A stretch of DNA of 19,116 nt from Actinomyces sp. GTDB taxonomy: Bacteria > Actinomycetota > Actinomycetes > Actinomycetales > Actinomycetaceae. Shown here piece after piece: positions 1 to 7,453 of the stretch. Made by a program: the position numbers and the translations under genes. Below the pieces are notes generated by a model. It made no database searches, was not told where the DNA came from, and was given only the letters and a program-made list of their open reading frames with translations. Location of the stretch: the NCBI RefSeq assembly GCF_030530635.1, contig NZ_JAUMUL010000065.1, positions 1 to 19,116 on the forward strand. Direction: 5' to 3'. Each line of letters opens with the position of its first letter. The first letter of the stretch is position 1.

Positions 1-14
1 GCCGGTTCGTGCTC

Positions 15-81
15 TACTACACCGGTTAGGTGTCTGCTGAAGGGCGACGGAGCCTACAGCACAGATCTAACCGGCGTAGTA
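15..81. repeat. Imperfect inverted repeat at the left window edge
   Basis: The arms 15-28 and 68-81 (TACTACACCGGTTA and its complement) match with one mismatch and lie 39 nt apart. The left arm overlaps a possible gene end on the plus strand: frame 3 reads RFVLYYTG, then TAG at 27-29. The function is unknown. It could separate convergent transcription units or be a binding site for something encoded left of the window. Confidence 0.4.
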
Positions 82-202
82 AACACCGAAGAGGCGTACC
101 CAACGCCATCCCTCTTCACGGCTCGGTGGCCCGGTACCGCCAACCACTTCACCCCAAACACGATGAGCCCGTAAACGTCCGATGGTGCTCGCAATCGCCA
201 TG

Positions 203-231
203 CCCTGCCCGCGCACCTGGCGTGGGCAGGG
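203..231 (-). terminator. Hairpin terminator of the PTS operon
   Basis: A 12-bp stem (203-214 with 220-231, one G-U-type mismatch) closes a 5-nt loop. It begins directly after the TAA stop of the PRD regulator. There is no T-tract, which is common for terminators in high-GC actinobacteria. Its position at the end of seven co-directional genes supports a terminator role. Confidence 0.75.
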
Positions 232-2142
232 TTACAGCACGTCCAGCATGGTGGCGACGAAGGCGTCGTAGGAGTCGGCCCCGGCCAGGCGGGAGACCTT
301 GGCGGGATCCACCAGCGCCTTGATCACGGCATCGAACACATCCCCGAAGGCGTCGCGGCTGTCCGCGGACAGGCACAGCATGGCGATGAGCTTGACCGGC
401 GTGCCGTCCCAGTCGACGGGCCGATCAGCCAGGCATACGGCAATCGCAGTGCGCGCCGCAGTCATCTCAATCGTGTGCGGGATCGCGGCGCCGGAGGCGA
501 AGGCTGTGGTCGACAACCGCTCGCGCTCCCTGACCTGATCCAGGAACCCAGGTCCGACGGCGCCGGCATGGGCGAGCAGACCCGCCGCCGTTTCCAGGGC
601 GGCATCGCGGTCCTGCCCGCCCGGCATCCGGGTGAACAACTCCGGCTCCATCACCGTGGTCAGCCAGGCGGCGGCCTTGAACCGCTTGTGGCCGACAGCG
701 ATGTCAGCGGCCATTTTCCGAATTCGTTCGAGGTCGGCGTCCGTCAACAGCAGCCCCGTACGGATCACCGGCACATCGGGCGCGTTCGGCAGGGGGACCG
801 TGGTCACAATCAGGTCGGCGGCCAGGTCGGGCCCGACGTCGTCGACGTCCGTGATCACCCTGTCCACTCGCCCGGTTCCAGCCACCGCGTTCTCCACGGC
901 ATGCGTTAGGGAGACGTGAACGTCGTAGTAGCGGGGAACGACGGCGACGACGGCCACCTCGTCATCCTGTGCATGCATGGAGAGCAGGCGGCCGCCCACA
1001 TGGAAGGCAATGAAGCCGATTTCATCTTCACTGACCTCGATGCCGGTCTCGAGCTGGATTTGCCTGGCGATGAATACGGCCAGTTCATGGACCAGTGGGT
1101 GAGTGTTCTTAACCGACTGTCCCACCGGGATGCGGGCTGAGTCATGGTGCGCGGCCCGCTGCACCAGGCTGCGCACATGCAGGGCGAGGAAGGCGATGAA
1201 CCGGTCGTCCTCGAGGTCCACCAGGTAGTTCGCGTTGAGCTTTGCGACGATCCGGGTGACCATGGCCAGATAGTGGTCGTCGAGGAAGGCCCTGACCTCC
1301 GGGCTGGAAGTCCGCTCCGGATAAACGGGGGCGGCCTTGGTCAGGAGCAGGAGTGCCAGGTAGGCCACCTCGCGCTCCGGCACCCGCACGCAGAACACTC
1401 TCGTCACGAGTTCGCTCACCGCGTGAGACACCGGGGCGAGGGCGTCGTCCGGGGCCAATTGTGAGTCGTTCACGGAGTGCCCATGCCGTACCCGGTCCAC
1501 CATGACGGCTATGTGGGCGACCAGCTCGTCGGCGGTCCACTCATTGATGGACAGGTGGAAGTCGTCCAGTACCTCTCGCAACTGTTTCTTGAAGCCTGTC
1601 AACTCCGGCTCATGAAGTCGGTTGGCGACTTCCTCGACGTCGAGGAACTGGCGGCGTCGCACGGCGGCCCCGGTGAGGATGCGCCGCATGAGGCGACGTT
1701 GCGCCGTCTCCTCCCCCTGAAGCGTGAGCAACTCGTGGTCGCGGGTAAGGCTCAGGTCGAACTGGGCCAACAGCGGCCGGGCCTTGCCCAGGTCCGCCTC
1801 AATCGTAGATTCGGAGACGTTCAGTGTGTCCGCCAAGTCGAATATATTGACCGGTTTCTGTGCGGACACGAGTACTTGTAGGACACGCGCCAGCCGGTCC
1901 TCGGGACCGGCGTCGCCACCGGCGGACGCCCCCGACGTCCGCCTGGCCCCGGCCAACGCGGTGGCGTCCAGGCGGTAGCCGGTGCGCGAGGAAGTGACCA
2001 CATGCCCATAGCGGTCGTTGGCGGCGGCAACGTAGTTCCTGATGGTGCGGGCGGATACGGTCAGTCGAATCGCCAACTCGGAGGAGGGCATCGTCCGGTT
2101 CTCCTCCTGGAGGACCTGCAACAGATCCTCAAAGTTCGTCAT
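232..2142 (-). CDS. PRD-domain PTS transcriptional regulator (BglG/MtlR type)
   Basis: This 636-aa regulator has the full multidomain layout of MtlR/LicR-type activators. It has an N-terminal HTH at about 5-55, a second HTH at about 85-135, and two PRD domains at about 190-290 and 300-390. An EIIB-like segment follows at about 395-490 and a PTS EIIA type 2 domain at about 510-636. Visible phospho-site candidates are H210 (PRD1), H322 and H381 (PRD2) and H556 (motif AAIPHT in EIIA). The second PRD1 histidine is replaced by leucine (AYLALLLL), and the EIIB-like segment has no cysteine where EIIB enzymes carry one. In this family, phosphorylation by EI/HPr and by the cognate EIIB tunes DNA binding. 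The gene is last in the operon and overlaps the kinase-like gene by ATGA; a GGAG ribosome-binding site supports the start. It most likely controls this operon. Confidence 0.88.
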   Translation of the reverse strand: MTNFEDLLQVLQEENRTMPSSELAIRLTVSARTIRNYVAAANDRYGHVVTSSRTGYRLDATALAGARRTSGASAGGDAGPEDRLARVLQVLVSAQKPVNIFDLADTLNVSESTIEADLGKARPLLAQFDLSLTRDHELLTLQGEETAQRRLMRRILTGAAVRRRQFLDVEEVANRLHEPELTGFKKQLREVLDDFHLSINEWTADELVAHIAVMVDRVRHGHSVNDSQLAPDDALAPVSHAVSELVTRVFCVRVPEREVAYLALLLLTKAAPVYPERTSSPEVRAFLDDHYLAMVTRIVAKLNANYLVDLEDDRFIAFLALHVRSLVQRAAHHDSARIPVGQSVKNTHPLVHELAVFIARQIQLETGIEVSEDEIGFIAFHVGGRLLSMHAQDDEVAVVAVVPRYYDVHVSLTHAVENAVAGTGRVDRVITDVDDVGPDLAADLIVTTVPLPNAPDVPVIRTGLLLTDADLERIRKMAADIAVGHKRFKAAAWLTTVMEPELFTRMPGGQDRDAALETAAGLLAHAGAVGPGFLDQVRERERLSTTAFASGAAIPHTIEMTAARTAIAVCLADRPVDWDGTPVKLIAMLCLSADSRDAFGDVFDAVIKALVDPAKVSRLAGADSYDAFVATMLDVL

Positions 2143-2789
2143 GGTCGCTCACTCCGGGCGGCGATCCACTCCAGGATCGCCTCATGGTCTACGGCGTCCA
2201 GATCCGTGGCGTCCACCTCCAGCAGGTCACCGAGCCGGAAGTCGTCATACCCACGCGTGGTACAGCGCCGGTAGAACTCCTCCCGAGTCAGCAGCCCGGC
2301 GGCCGCGGACCGGTCCGTCAAGGCGTCGTCGCGGTGGTAGCGGTTAACGATGTGGCCCAGATGCCGTGAGGTATCCAGATCGCGTCGCCGCTGTCGCTCG
2401 AACAACACCCTCAGGTCGGCGGTCAGACGAATCGTCACCGCGGCGGCCCGGCGCCGTTCGCACAGCGCTTGTAGCGTCGGTAACTGTTTGTTGCTGAATG
2501 GGTAGTCGGACAGCACCATCTGGCCGTCGGCGTCGTCACTCATGCTCTTACTGTGGACTGGGCGGCTCAAGGCGGTTTCTATCTCTTTGAAGAAGACCTT
2601 CAGTGCCTCGCGGTCCAGAACCCGCTTCTGCTCGACGTCGTCGAAGCCGTACGTGTCCCACAGCCGCTCTTTGATGTCATCGATAGACACCTGTGTGCAT
2701 CCCGGGAAGCGCTCACGAATACGTGCACATAGGTGACTCTTGCCGGTCCCGGGCAGGCCGGCGATCAACACGAGGATTGCGCCTGGCAT
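2139..2789 (-). CDS. P-loop kinase-like ATP-binding protein (AAA_33/zeta-like)
   Basis: The 216-aa protein has a clear Walker A motif, GLPGTGKS at residues 11-18, near its N-terminus. It also has acidic residues after the second strand (SIDD) and an arginine-rich lid region (RQRRRDLDTSRH). This is the build of small P-loop kinases and phosphotransferases such as the AAA_33, gluconokinase and zeta-toxin groups. It starts from a GGAAGG site 6 nt upstream of ATG, 24 bp after the aldolase, and its stop overlaps the regulator start. Its place between an aldolase and a PTS regulator suggests it phosphorylates the imported sugar phosphate to a bisphosphate, or a regulatory target. No substrate can be assigned from sequence, and no toxin role is supported because there is no partner antitoxin. 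Confidence 0.7.
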   Translation of the reverse strand: MPGAILVLIAGLPGTGKSHLCARIRERFPGCTQVSIDDIKERLWDTYGFDDVEQKRVLDREALKVFFKEIETALSRPVHSKSMSDDADGQMVLSDYPFSNKQLPTLQALCERRRAAAVTIRLTADLRVLFERQRRRDLDTSRHLGHIVNRYHRDDALTDRSAAAGLLTREEFYRRCTTRGYDDFRLGDLLEVDATDLDAVDHEAILEWIAARSERP

Positions 2790-2813
2790 AGCTTGCCTTC
2801 CAGATCGTTCGGC

Positions 2814-3659
2814 TCACTCGGGGCGGCGCCCCATGAACAGCGCGATTTTGTCGGAGACGATGTCGCGCACGATGTCATTGCACGGGACGATATTGTTGCG
2901 CAAAGAGCTGTTGACCTTGGTGGCCCCGAAGGTCTCCTGGGCCTTGCGGGTCCAGCCTACGAGCAGTTCGGTGCCGACGTTGAACTTGCGGATGCCCTTC
3001 GCGGTCAGCTCAGGGTAGTCTGCCTCGTCCACACCCGTGCCGCCGTGCAGCACCAGGGGGACCTCGACGGCGTCGTCGATGCGGCCGAGCAGGTCCAGAT
3101 CGATGCGGGTCTTCGACTTGAACTGGCCGTGGTTAGTGCCGATGCTGACGGCGAGTGCGTCGCAGTCGACCTCGGCGAGGAACCGCTGGGCCTCTTCCGG
3201 CTGGGTGTACTCGCCCTCCCGGTTGTGGATGCCCTCCTCCGTACCCCCGATAGTGCCGATCTCCGCCTCCACCGACACGCCGTGCGCGTGGGCGAAGGCT
3301 ACGACGCGGCGGGATTTGGCCACGTTCTCGGTGAAGGGCAGCTGGGAGCCGTCGAACATGACCGAGGAGTATCCGGCCGCGATGGCGTCGCGGATGTCGG
3401 TCAGGTCGGTGGCGTGGTCGAGGTGCAGGGCCACGTCGACGATCTCGTCCTCGGCCATCGCCTGGCACACCGCCACCAGGTTCTTCATGCCCACGTAGCG
3501 GGCGGTTCCGGGCGAGGTCTGGATGATGATCGGGGCGCCCAGATCCCGGGCGGCGCGGATCATCGCCGGGACCATCTCCAGATTGTGGGCGTTGAAGGCG
3601 CCGACGGTGTAACCGATGCGCCCGGCCTCGGTGAGCATGGGCGTAATAGAGGTATACAT
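2814..3659 (-). CDS. Class II ketose-bisphosphate aldolase (FBA/tagatose-bisphosphate type)
   Basis: This 281-aa protein has the usual length of GatY/KbaY-like class II aldolases, zinc enzymes that cleave a ketose 1,6-bisphosphate to DHAP and an aldehyde phosphate. Key motifs are LHLDHA (catalytic D81, zinc ligand H82), the EAEIG acidic motif near 131-135, the IGTNHG motif (H177) and VLHGGTG (zinc ligand H205), followed by an NVGTEL phosphate-binding segment. All expected residues are present, so it should be active. It lies downstream of the PTS genes with an AAGGAAG ribosome-binding site and would feed the imported sugar into glycolysis. Sequence alone does not decide between fructose, tagatose or another ketose bisphosphate. 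Confidence 0.88.
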   Translation of the reverse strand: MYTSITPMLTEAGRIGYTVGAFNAHNLEMVPAMIRAARDLGAPIIIQTSPGTARYVGMKNLVAVCQAMAEDEIVDVALHLDHATDLTDIRDAIAAGYSSVMFDGSQLPFTENVAKSRRVVAFAHAHGVSVEAEIGTIGGTEEGIHNREGEYTQPEEAQRFLAEVDCDALAVSIGTNHGQFKSKTRIDLDLLGRIDDAVEVPLVLHGGTGVDEADYPELTAKGIRKFNVGTELLVGWTRKAQETFGATKVNSSLRNNIVPCNDIVRDIVSDKIALFMGRRPE

Positions 3660-3685
3660 TCTGGTTCTTCCTTTTAGGAGCGGAT

Positions 3686-3705
3686 AGGCGATTGGCTACT
3701 CGCCT
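3686..3705. repeat. Small hairpin in the intercistronic gap
   Basis: In the 89-bp gap between the TPR-like gene and the aldolase, AGGCGA and TCGCCT form a perfect 6-bp stem with an 8-nt loop. There is no T-tract. It could mark an mRNA processing or attenuation point separating transporter and enzyme expression, but this is weak. Confidence 0.3.
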
Positions 3706-3748
3706 GGCGTCCCGTTCTATGCGCGGTGCCAGGTGCATGCCTAAGGGC

Positions 3749-4177
3749 TTAGAACTGTGAGCGCATGACACGCTTGGAAAGGGCGGTCAGTTCGTCCAGT
3801 TTGAGCGTCCACTGCTGGATGGCGGCGTCGTCGCGCGCCTTTGCGGCGGCTTTCAACTGGTCGTTATAGAGCGTGAGCAGGCCGTTGTAGGCCGGGCCGA
3901 ACTGCTCGCGGATGGACATGGAGGCCTCGTAGCTTTCAATGGCGGCGGTGGCACTGCCCAGTTCCTGCTGAAGGCGGCCGAGTTCGTTGAGGAGTTCGAG
4001 CCGAGCCTCGGGATCGGCCTGGTTCTCCAGCTGCGAGGTGAGCTCAGCGGCGCGTTCGCGCAGCACCTCCTGGTCGGAAGCGGTTTGCGCCGCTGCTGTC
4101 TCAACCGCGTTGCTCGTCTCGGCGGCGTCGGCACTCCGGCGTTCGGTCTGTTTCCGGTTTCTGCGGAACAATCTCAT
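3749..4177 (-). CDS. Small TPR-like helical protein of the PTS operon
   Basis: The 142-aa protein has a basic N-terminus (MRLFRRNRK), an Ala/Thr/Glu-rich spacer, and then paired helices (about 50-130) that resemble one or two tetratricopeptide units: leucine-rich amphipathic helices, NELGRLQQELG, then AIESYEAS. It is probably cytosolic because there is no signal peptide or membrane segment. I chose the ATG at 4177, preceded by GAGG with 8-nt spacing. An in-frame ATG at 4198 lies inside the last codons of EIIC and has no such site. The gene follows the EIIC stop by 10 bp, so it is in the operon. Its function is not known; a partner-binding role in the PTS is only an inference. Confidence 0.65.
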   Translation of the reverse strand: MRLFRRNRKQTERRSADAAETSNAVETAAAQTASDQEVLRERAAELTSQLENQADPEARLELLNELGRLQQELGSATAAIESYEASMSIREQFGPAYNGLLTLYNDQLKAAAKARDDAAIQQWTLKLDELTALSKRVMRSQF

Positions 4178-4187
4178 TTCGTCTACC

Positions 4188-5480
4188 TCACAGCGCATTC
4201 ATGATGGGACGGACGATGTAGGCGAACAGCAGGCCAGCGGTGATGGTGTCGACATCGGTCGCAGACAGGTTCGGGAAGCCCAGGTTCATGAAGGTGGTCA
4301 CCAGCAGCGCCGGCAACAGTGTGATGAACAGGCCGTGCACTACGCCGCCAACGATGGCGCCGCGGCGTCCGCCGACGGTGTTGCCGAAGATGCCGGCGGT
4401 GCCGCCGGCGAAGAAGTTGGTCAGCATGCCGGGCACGATCACGGCGAAACCGATCGCGGGCAGGGCCACCATGGCGATCAGGGTGCCGATCGTCGTCGTG
4501 ATGAAGCCGATGACCACTGCGTTGGGTGCGTAGGGGAACAGCACCGGGCAGTCCAGTGCCGGCTTGGAGTCGGGCACCAGCTTCATGGAGATGCCGCGGA
4601 AGGCGGGAACGATCTCTCCCAGCAGTAGACGCACCCCCGCCATGAGGACGTAGACGCCGACGACGAACTGGATGGCCTGCAGGAAGGCATACATCATGTA
4701 GTTCATGGTGTCGACGTACTCCGCCACCGGATCGGGCCCGGCCACCGCCGCTACTACCAGGAACAGGGGAATCATGACCACGGCGAGCGACATGTAGGTG
4801 TCCTGCAGGAACTCCAGCGAGCGGGGGAGCTTGATGTCCTCGGTGGAGGGCTGCTTGTCCACGTTGCGCTTGCGCACCAACCAGGCGACGCCCGCCTCAA
4901 CGAGATAACCAATGGTGCAGAAGTGCCCCAGGGCGATTGCGTCGTTCCCGGTGATGCGGCGCACGATGGGCTGGGCCAGGGCGGGCATGGCCACGCAGAA
5001 GAATCCGCCCACCAGGCTGGCGGCGAGGATGAGCCAGGCGCCGCGCAGGCCGGACGCATAGCCGAAGATGACAGTCATGGTTGACATCCACAGCAGCGCC
5101 TGCCCGGTGAGGAAGATGTATTTCCAGGGGGTGAATCGTGCCAGCAGAATGTTGACCACGAAGATGCCCAGGAAGGCCAGGGCGATCTGCCCGCCCAGCC
5201 CCAGGTTGTTGGTGGCGTAACCGTTGACGGCCTCAATGCTGGGTACGATCCCGGTGGTGTGGAAGGCGGCCTGGAACATGACCCCGAAGTAGGTCAGTGT
5301 GGTGACCAGCACGGCCGAGCCGGCCGAGAGTACGTAGAAGCCGAGGATCGTCTTGAACGTGCCGATGACGACGGCGCCCACGCCCTTCTTCTGCAGAATA
5401 AGGCCGAGCATGGCGATCAGGCCGATGATGATTCCGGCCTGGGTGAGTACGTTGTTAATGATCCCGTTGATCACGCTCAT
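4188..5480 (-). CDS. PTS EIIC membrane permease, ascorbate (UlaA/SgaT) family
   Basis: This 430-aa very hydrophobic protein has about ten or more membrane segments. It matches the UlaA/SgaT permease pattern: an N-terminal GLILQKKG segment, ILGFYVLSAGSAVL, an NILLARFTPWKYIFLTG motif near 110-125, and conserved Gly/Asn-rich segments in the second half (FFAGGTAGIFGNTVGG). The family transports the sugar across the inner membrane while EIIB phosphorylates it. The start codon overlaps the EIIB stop (ATGA), so the two are translationally coupled. L-ascorbate is the substrate of the founding members. The neighbouring aldolase, and the absence of UlaD/E/F/G-type genes, suggest a different sugar here. 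Confidence 0.88.
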   Translation of the reverse strand: MSVINGIINNVLTQAGIIIGLIAMLGLILQKKGVGAVVIGTFKTILGFYVLSAGSAVLVTTLTYFGVMFQAAFHTTGIVPSIEAVNGYATNNLGLGGQIALAFLGIFVVNILLARFTPWKYIFLTGQALLWMSTMTVIFGYASGLRGAWLILAASLVGGFFCVAMPALAQPIVRRITGNDAIALGHFCTIGYLVEAGVAWLVRKRNVDKQPSTEDIKLPRSLEFLQDTYMSLAVVMIPLFLVVAAVAGPDPVAEYVDTMNYMMYAFLQAIQFVVGVYVLMAGVRLLLGEIVPAFRGISMKLVPDSKPALDCPVLFPYAPNAVVIGFITTTIGTLIAMVALPAIGFAVIVPGMLTNFFAGGTAGIFGNTVGGRRGAIVGGVVHGLFITLLPALLVTTFMNLGFPNLSATDVDTITAGLLFAYIVRPIMNAL

Positions 5481-5785
5481 GCCCGGGCCTCCTTGCGTTG
5501 CACGACCGGGAGGAGCTTGGCGGCGATCTCGGTCTTGTCGACGATGTTCTTGAGGAAGACGAACGCGATATCGGGGTCAAGTTCGTACTTCTCGATCGTG
5601 GGCTTGAAGTTCTCGGCGGAGACGATGATGTCCGCGCGCACTCCCGGGATACCGGAGATGGCCTCATGGCCCAGGTTGGCGCGTATGCCTGCGGCGGCGA
5701 GTACCTCCTCGGCCTCCATCTGGCAGGCGAGGCTGGAGCCGAGGCCCGCGCCGCAGATGAAGCAGATTTCGAGTGGTCTGGTCAT
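5477..5785 (-). CDS. PTS EIIB component (lactose/ascorbate-type fold)
   Basis: The 102-aa cytosolic protein begins MTRPLEICFIC, and Cys11 in the phosphoacceptor loop CGAGLGSS is the expected phosphocysteine of EIIB proteins in the UlaB/GatB group. The length is typical. The open frame extends upstream to 6025, but ATG at 5785 has a strong AAGGAG site and starts exactly at the EIIB fold, so I reject the longer version. It receives phosphate from EIIA and passes it to the sugar held by EIIC. It overlaps EIIC by 4 bp and lies 73 bp downstream of EIIA. Confidence 0.9.
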   Translation of the reverse strand: MTRPLEICFICGAGLGSSLACQMEAEEVLAAAGIRANLGHEAISGIPGVRADIIVSAENFKPTIEKYELDPDIAFVFLKNIVDKTEIAAKLLPVVQRKEARA

Positions 5786-5858
5786 GGGATACTCCTTCGT
5801 GTCTTGACCGGTATGGGGAGACTTGGGCTTCGGAAGGTCCGGATCCGGACCCTGCGCC

Positions 5859-6314
5859 TCATTCCTCCTGGCGGAGGATTCGCTGAAACTCGTCGACGGT
5901 CTGCGCCGCAATGAGCCGTTCCTGCTTCGGACGGTCGCCGGCGATGGCGACGAATTCTCTGAGCGCTTTGAGGTGGGAGTCGTTGTCGACCGCCGCCAGG
6001 CAGAAGACGATGTCCACCGGGTCATTTACCGGGTGGTTGAAACTGATGGGTTCAGCCAGCGTCATGACGCTCATCGCCTGGCGGTTCACTCCGGCCTCCG
6101 GACGGGCGTGGGCGAGGACCAGATGCGGTGAGAGCACGATGTAGGGGCCGAACTGGTCGACCGCGGCGATCATTGAGTCGACGTAGGCGGCGGTGATGGA
6201 GCCCTCCGCCAGGAGCGGCTCGGCCACGGCCGCGATCGCCTGCTGCCAGGTGGTCACGTGCTTATGGATGATGACGTGATCGTCGGTGATCAGGTCGGTC
6301 AGTGCTGTGCTCAT
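5859..6314 (-). CDS. PTS EIIA component (mannitol/fructose type, UlaC-like)
   Basis: The 151-aa protein is a complete PTS EIIA type 2 domain. H69 in VLAHARPE is the phosphohistidine; the following NDPVDIVFCLAAVD strand is typical of the fold. It accepts phosphate from HPr and hands it to EIIB. It is the first gene of the operon, with a GGAGG site 9 nt upstream of ATG. The upstream region carries a candidate promoter and a large inverted repeat, described separately. The same domain type is fused to the end of the operon regulator, as expected for control by PTS phosphorylation state. Confidence 0.9.
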   Translation of the reverse strand: MSTALTDLITDDHVIIHKHVTTWQQAIAAVAEPLLAEGSITAAYVDSMIAAVDQFGPYIVLSPHLVLAHARPEAGVNRQAMSVMTLAEPISFNHPVNDPVDIVFCLAAVDNDSHLKALREFVAIAGDRPKQERLIAAQTVDEFQRILRQEE

Positions 6315-6337
6315 GCGTTCGGTCCTCCGTGCGCACG

Positions 6338-6368
6338 AGTATCGGAGGGCCGTGGGTTAGCCATCCAA
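6338..6368 (-). promoter_or_regulatory. Candidate promoter of the PTS operon
   Basis: On the minus strand, TTGGAT (6368-6363) and GATACT (6343-6338) could act as -35 and -10, with a long 19-bp spacer. This would place the transcript start about 16 nt before the EIIA GGAGG site. The poor spacing fits an activator-dependent promoter. Weak by itself; it gains support from the adjacent inverted repeat. Confidence 0.35.
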
Positions 6369-6375
6369 CAGAGTT

Positions 6376-6405
6376 TTTTCCGCCTCGGGGGGTCTTGGCG
6401 GAAAA
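6376..6405. promoter_or_regulatory. Candidate operator: 9-bp perfect inverted repeat
   Basis: TTTTCCGCC (6376-6384) and GGCGGAAAA (6397-6405) form perfect arms around a 12-nt gap, about two helical turns from centre to centre. The site sits just upstream of the candidate -35 of the PTS operon, where an activator would bind. T-tracts precede and A-tracts follow the arms, so it is not a terminator. The likely binder is the PRD regulator at the end of the operon, which is an inference. Confidence 0.55.
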
Positions 6406-6445
6406 GCTGCGGGGTGGGACCGCGTCCCGATGTCCTGCCGTTTCA

Positions 6446-6480
6446 ACCGATTTCGGTGCGTAACTTCGACCGATCTCGGC
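6446..6480. repeat. Paired ACCGA-N2-TCGGY palindromes
   Basis: Two near-identical dyads, ACCGATTTCGGT (6446-6457) and ACCGATCTCGGC (6469-6480), lie 23 bp apart in the gap between the hydrolase-like gene and the PTS operon. A related block (GTAACTTC, one base, ACCGATCTCGG) recurs at 13770-13790, so this is a dispersed intergenic repeat or a shared binding site. Confidence 0.5.
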
Positions 6481-6496
6481 GGGGAGAGGAAGGGTA

Positions 6497-7321
6497 TTAG
6501 CGCAGGCGGCGGGCAACCCACTCGGTGCTTAGACGCGCGATCTCTTGGATGGCCGCGTCTCCTTCGGACTGCACCTGATACAGGCGGCTGCCCTCGGGCA
6601 GGAGCGGGAAGGCCGCAGTGGCCGCCTGGGCGGTGTCCGGCAGTTCATCGGTCAAACCGCCGTGGAGCATGAGGATGGGCCAGGGCAGGTCGGCCATGGT
6701 CTTGTCCGGTGACTGGAGCGAGACGTCGGCGAGTGTCTCCTTGCTCAGTACGTCCCATTGTCGCGAGTTCGGGTTGTCGTCGGGCAGACGCGTCAGTCCG
6801 TGCCGGTCCAGTTCGTCGAGCTGGTCGGGGGAGAAGACGTTCTCCCATAGGATCGACTGCGGGCCGACGACGGCGCCGGCGAGGACGGCGGTGCGCACCT
6901 GTGCGGGGCGTGCCAGCAGGGCGGCAGTGGCGCCGAAGCCGTTGGCATGGATGGCTTGGCGAACGTAGCCGCGGTTGGCGAGCCAGGCGGAGACGGCCTG
7001 CAGGTCCTCGATCTCGCCCGCCAGGGTGATCACGTCGTCGTCGGAATCGCCCAGGCCGGAGAAGTCGAACTGAAGCGTGGCCAGGCCCGCCCGGCGGTAA
7101 TGCTCGGCGAGCTTGTCCAGTCGGTGGCCCAGGCCGTGACGGTCGGTGAGGAAATCATGGGCGAGTATGACGACGCCCTCCTCGCGTGGGGGAACGGCGC
7201 GACCGGAGCGTACGGCTTCTTCATCAAAGGCGTTGGGGTCGAAGGGGGCGGCGCCTTCGGGAAGATGCATCGTCGCGGCCAGATTGATGCCGCGTGCGGT
7301 GTCGATGCGCAGGTTCGCCAT
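6497..7321 (-). CDS. Alpha/beta-hydrolase-fold protein lacking the catalytic serine
   Basis: The 274-aa protein follows the alpha/beta hydrolase plan: strand and oxyanion region VVILAHDF (about 50-57), LQFDFSGLGDSD (83-94), the nucleophile elbow at about 125-130, and the acid-bearing ILMLHGGLTDE (216-226, D225). At the elbow the sequence is HANGFG, so asparagine (N127) replaces the serine. The C-terminal segment where the catalytic histidine should fall (VQSEGDAAIQ) has none. The fold is recognisable but the triad is not, so it may be a binding or scaffold protein or use unusual chemistry. It has no signal peptide. It lies about 130 bp downstream of pspA on the same strand and could be co-transcribed with it. 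Confidence 0.75.
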   Translation of the reverse strand: MANLRIDTARGINLAATMHLPEGAAPFDPNAFDEEAVRSGRAVPPREEGVVILAHDFLTDRHGLGHRLDKLAEHYRRAGLATLQFDFSGLGDSDDDVITLAGEIEDLQAVSAWLANRGYVRQAIHANGFGATAALLARPAQVRTAVLAGAVVGPQSILWENVFSPDQLDELDRHGLTRLPDDNPNSRQWDVLSKETLADVSLQSPDKTMADLPWPILMLHGGLTDELPDTAQAATAAFPLLPEGSRLYQVQSEGDAAIQEIARLSTEWVARRLR

Positions 7322-7453
7322 GGCCTCAAACTAGGCCACCACCCGCCGCAAGTCACGGGTGTTGGCCTCGTGATCAGGGCAATTGCGCTGGCAGCGTGAA
7401 GGTGCGGACCCGGCGTCAGCTGTCTCGGCCTCTTTCCGCCGGACCGGCACTCG

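Noticed and set aside
68..201. 44-codon minus-strand frame after the PRD regulator, ending VRLFGVYYAG
   Set aside because: It starts inside the terminator hairpin, lacks the GC-rich third positions of real genes here, and has no ribosome-binding site.
2733..3677. 314-codon plus-strand frame opposite the aldolase
   Set aside because: It is antisense to a clear enzyme with all catalytic residues; long antisense frames are expected at high GC.
5786..6025. N-terminal extension of EIIB in the same frame
   Set aside because: The extension is Ser/Arg-rich, overlaps EIIA, and the ATG at 5785 has the better ribosome-binding site and the family start.
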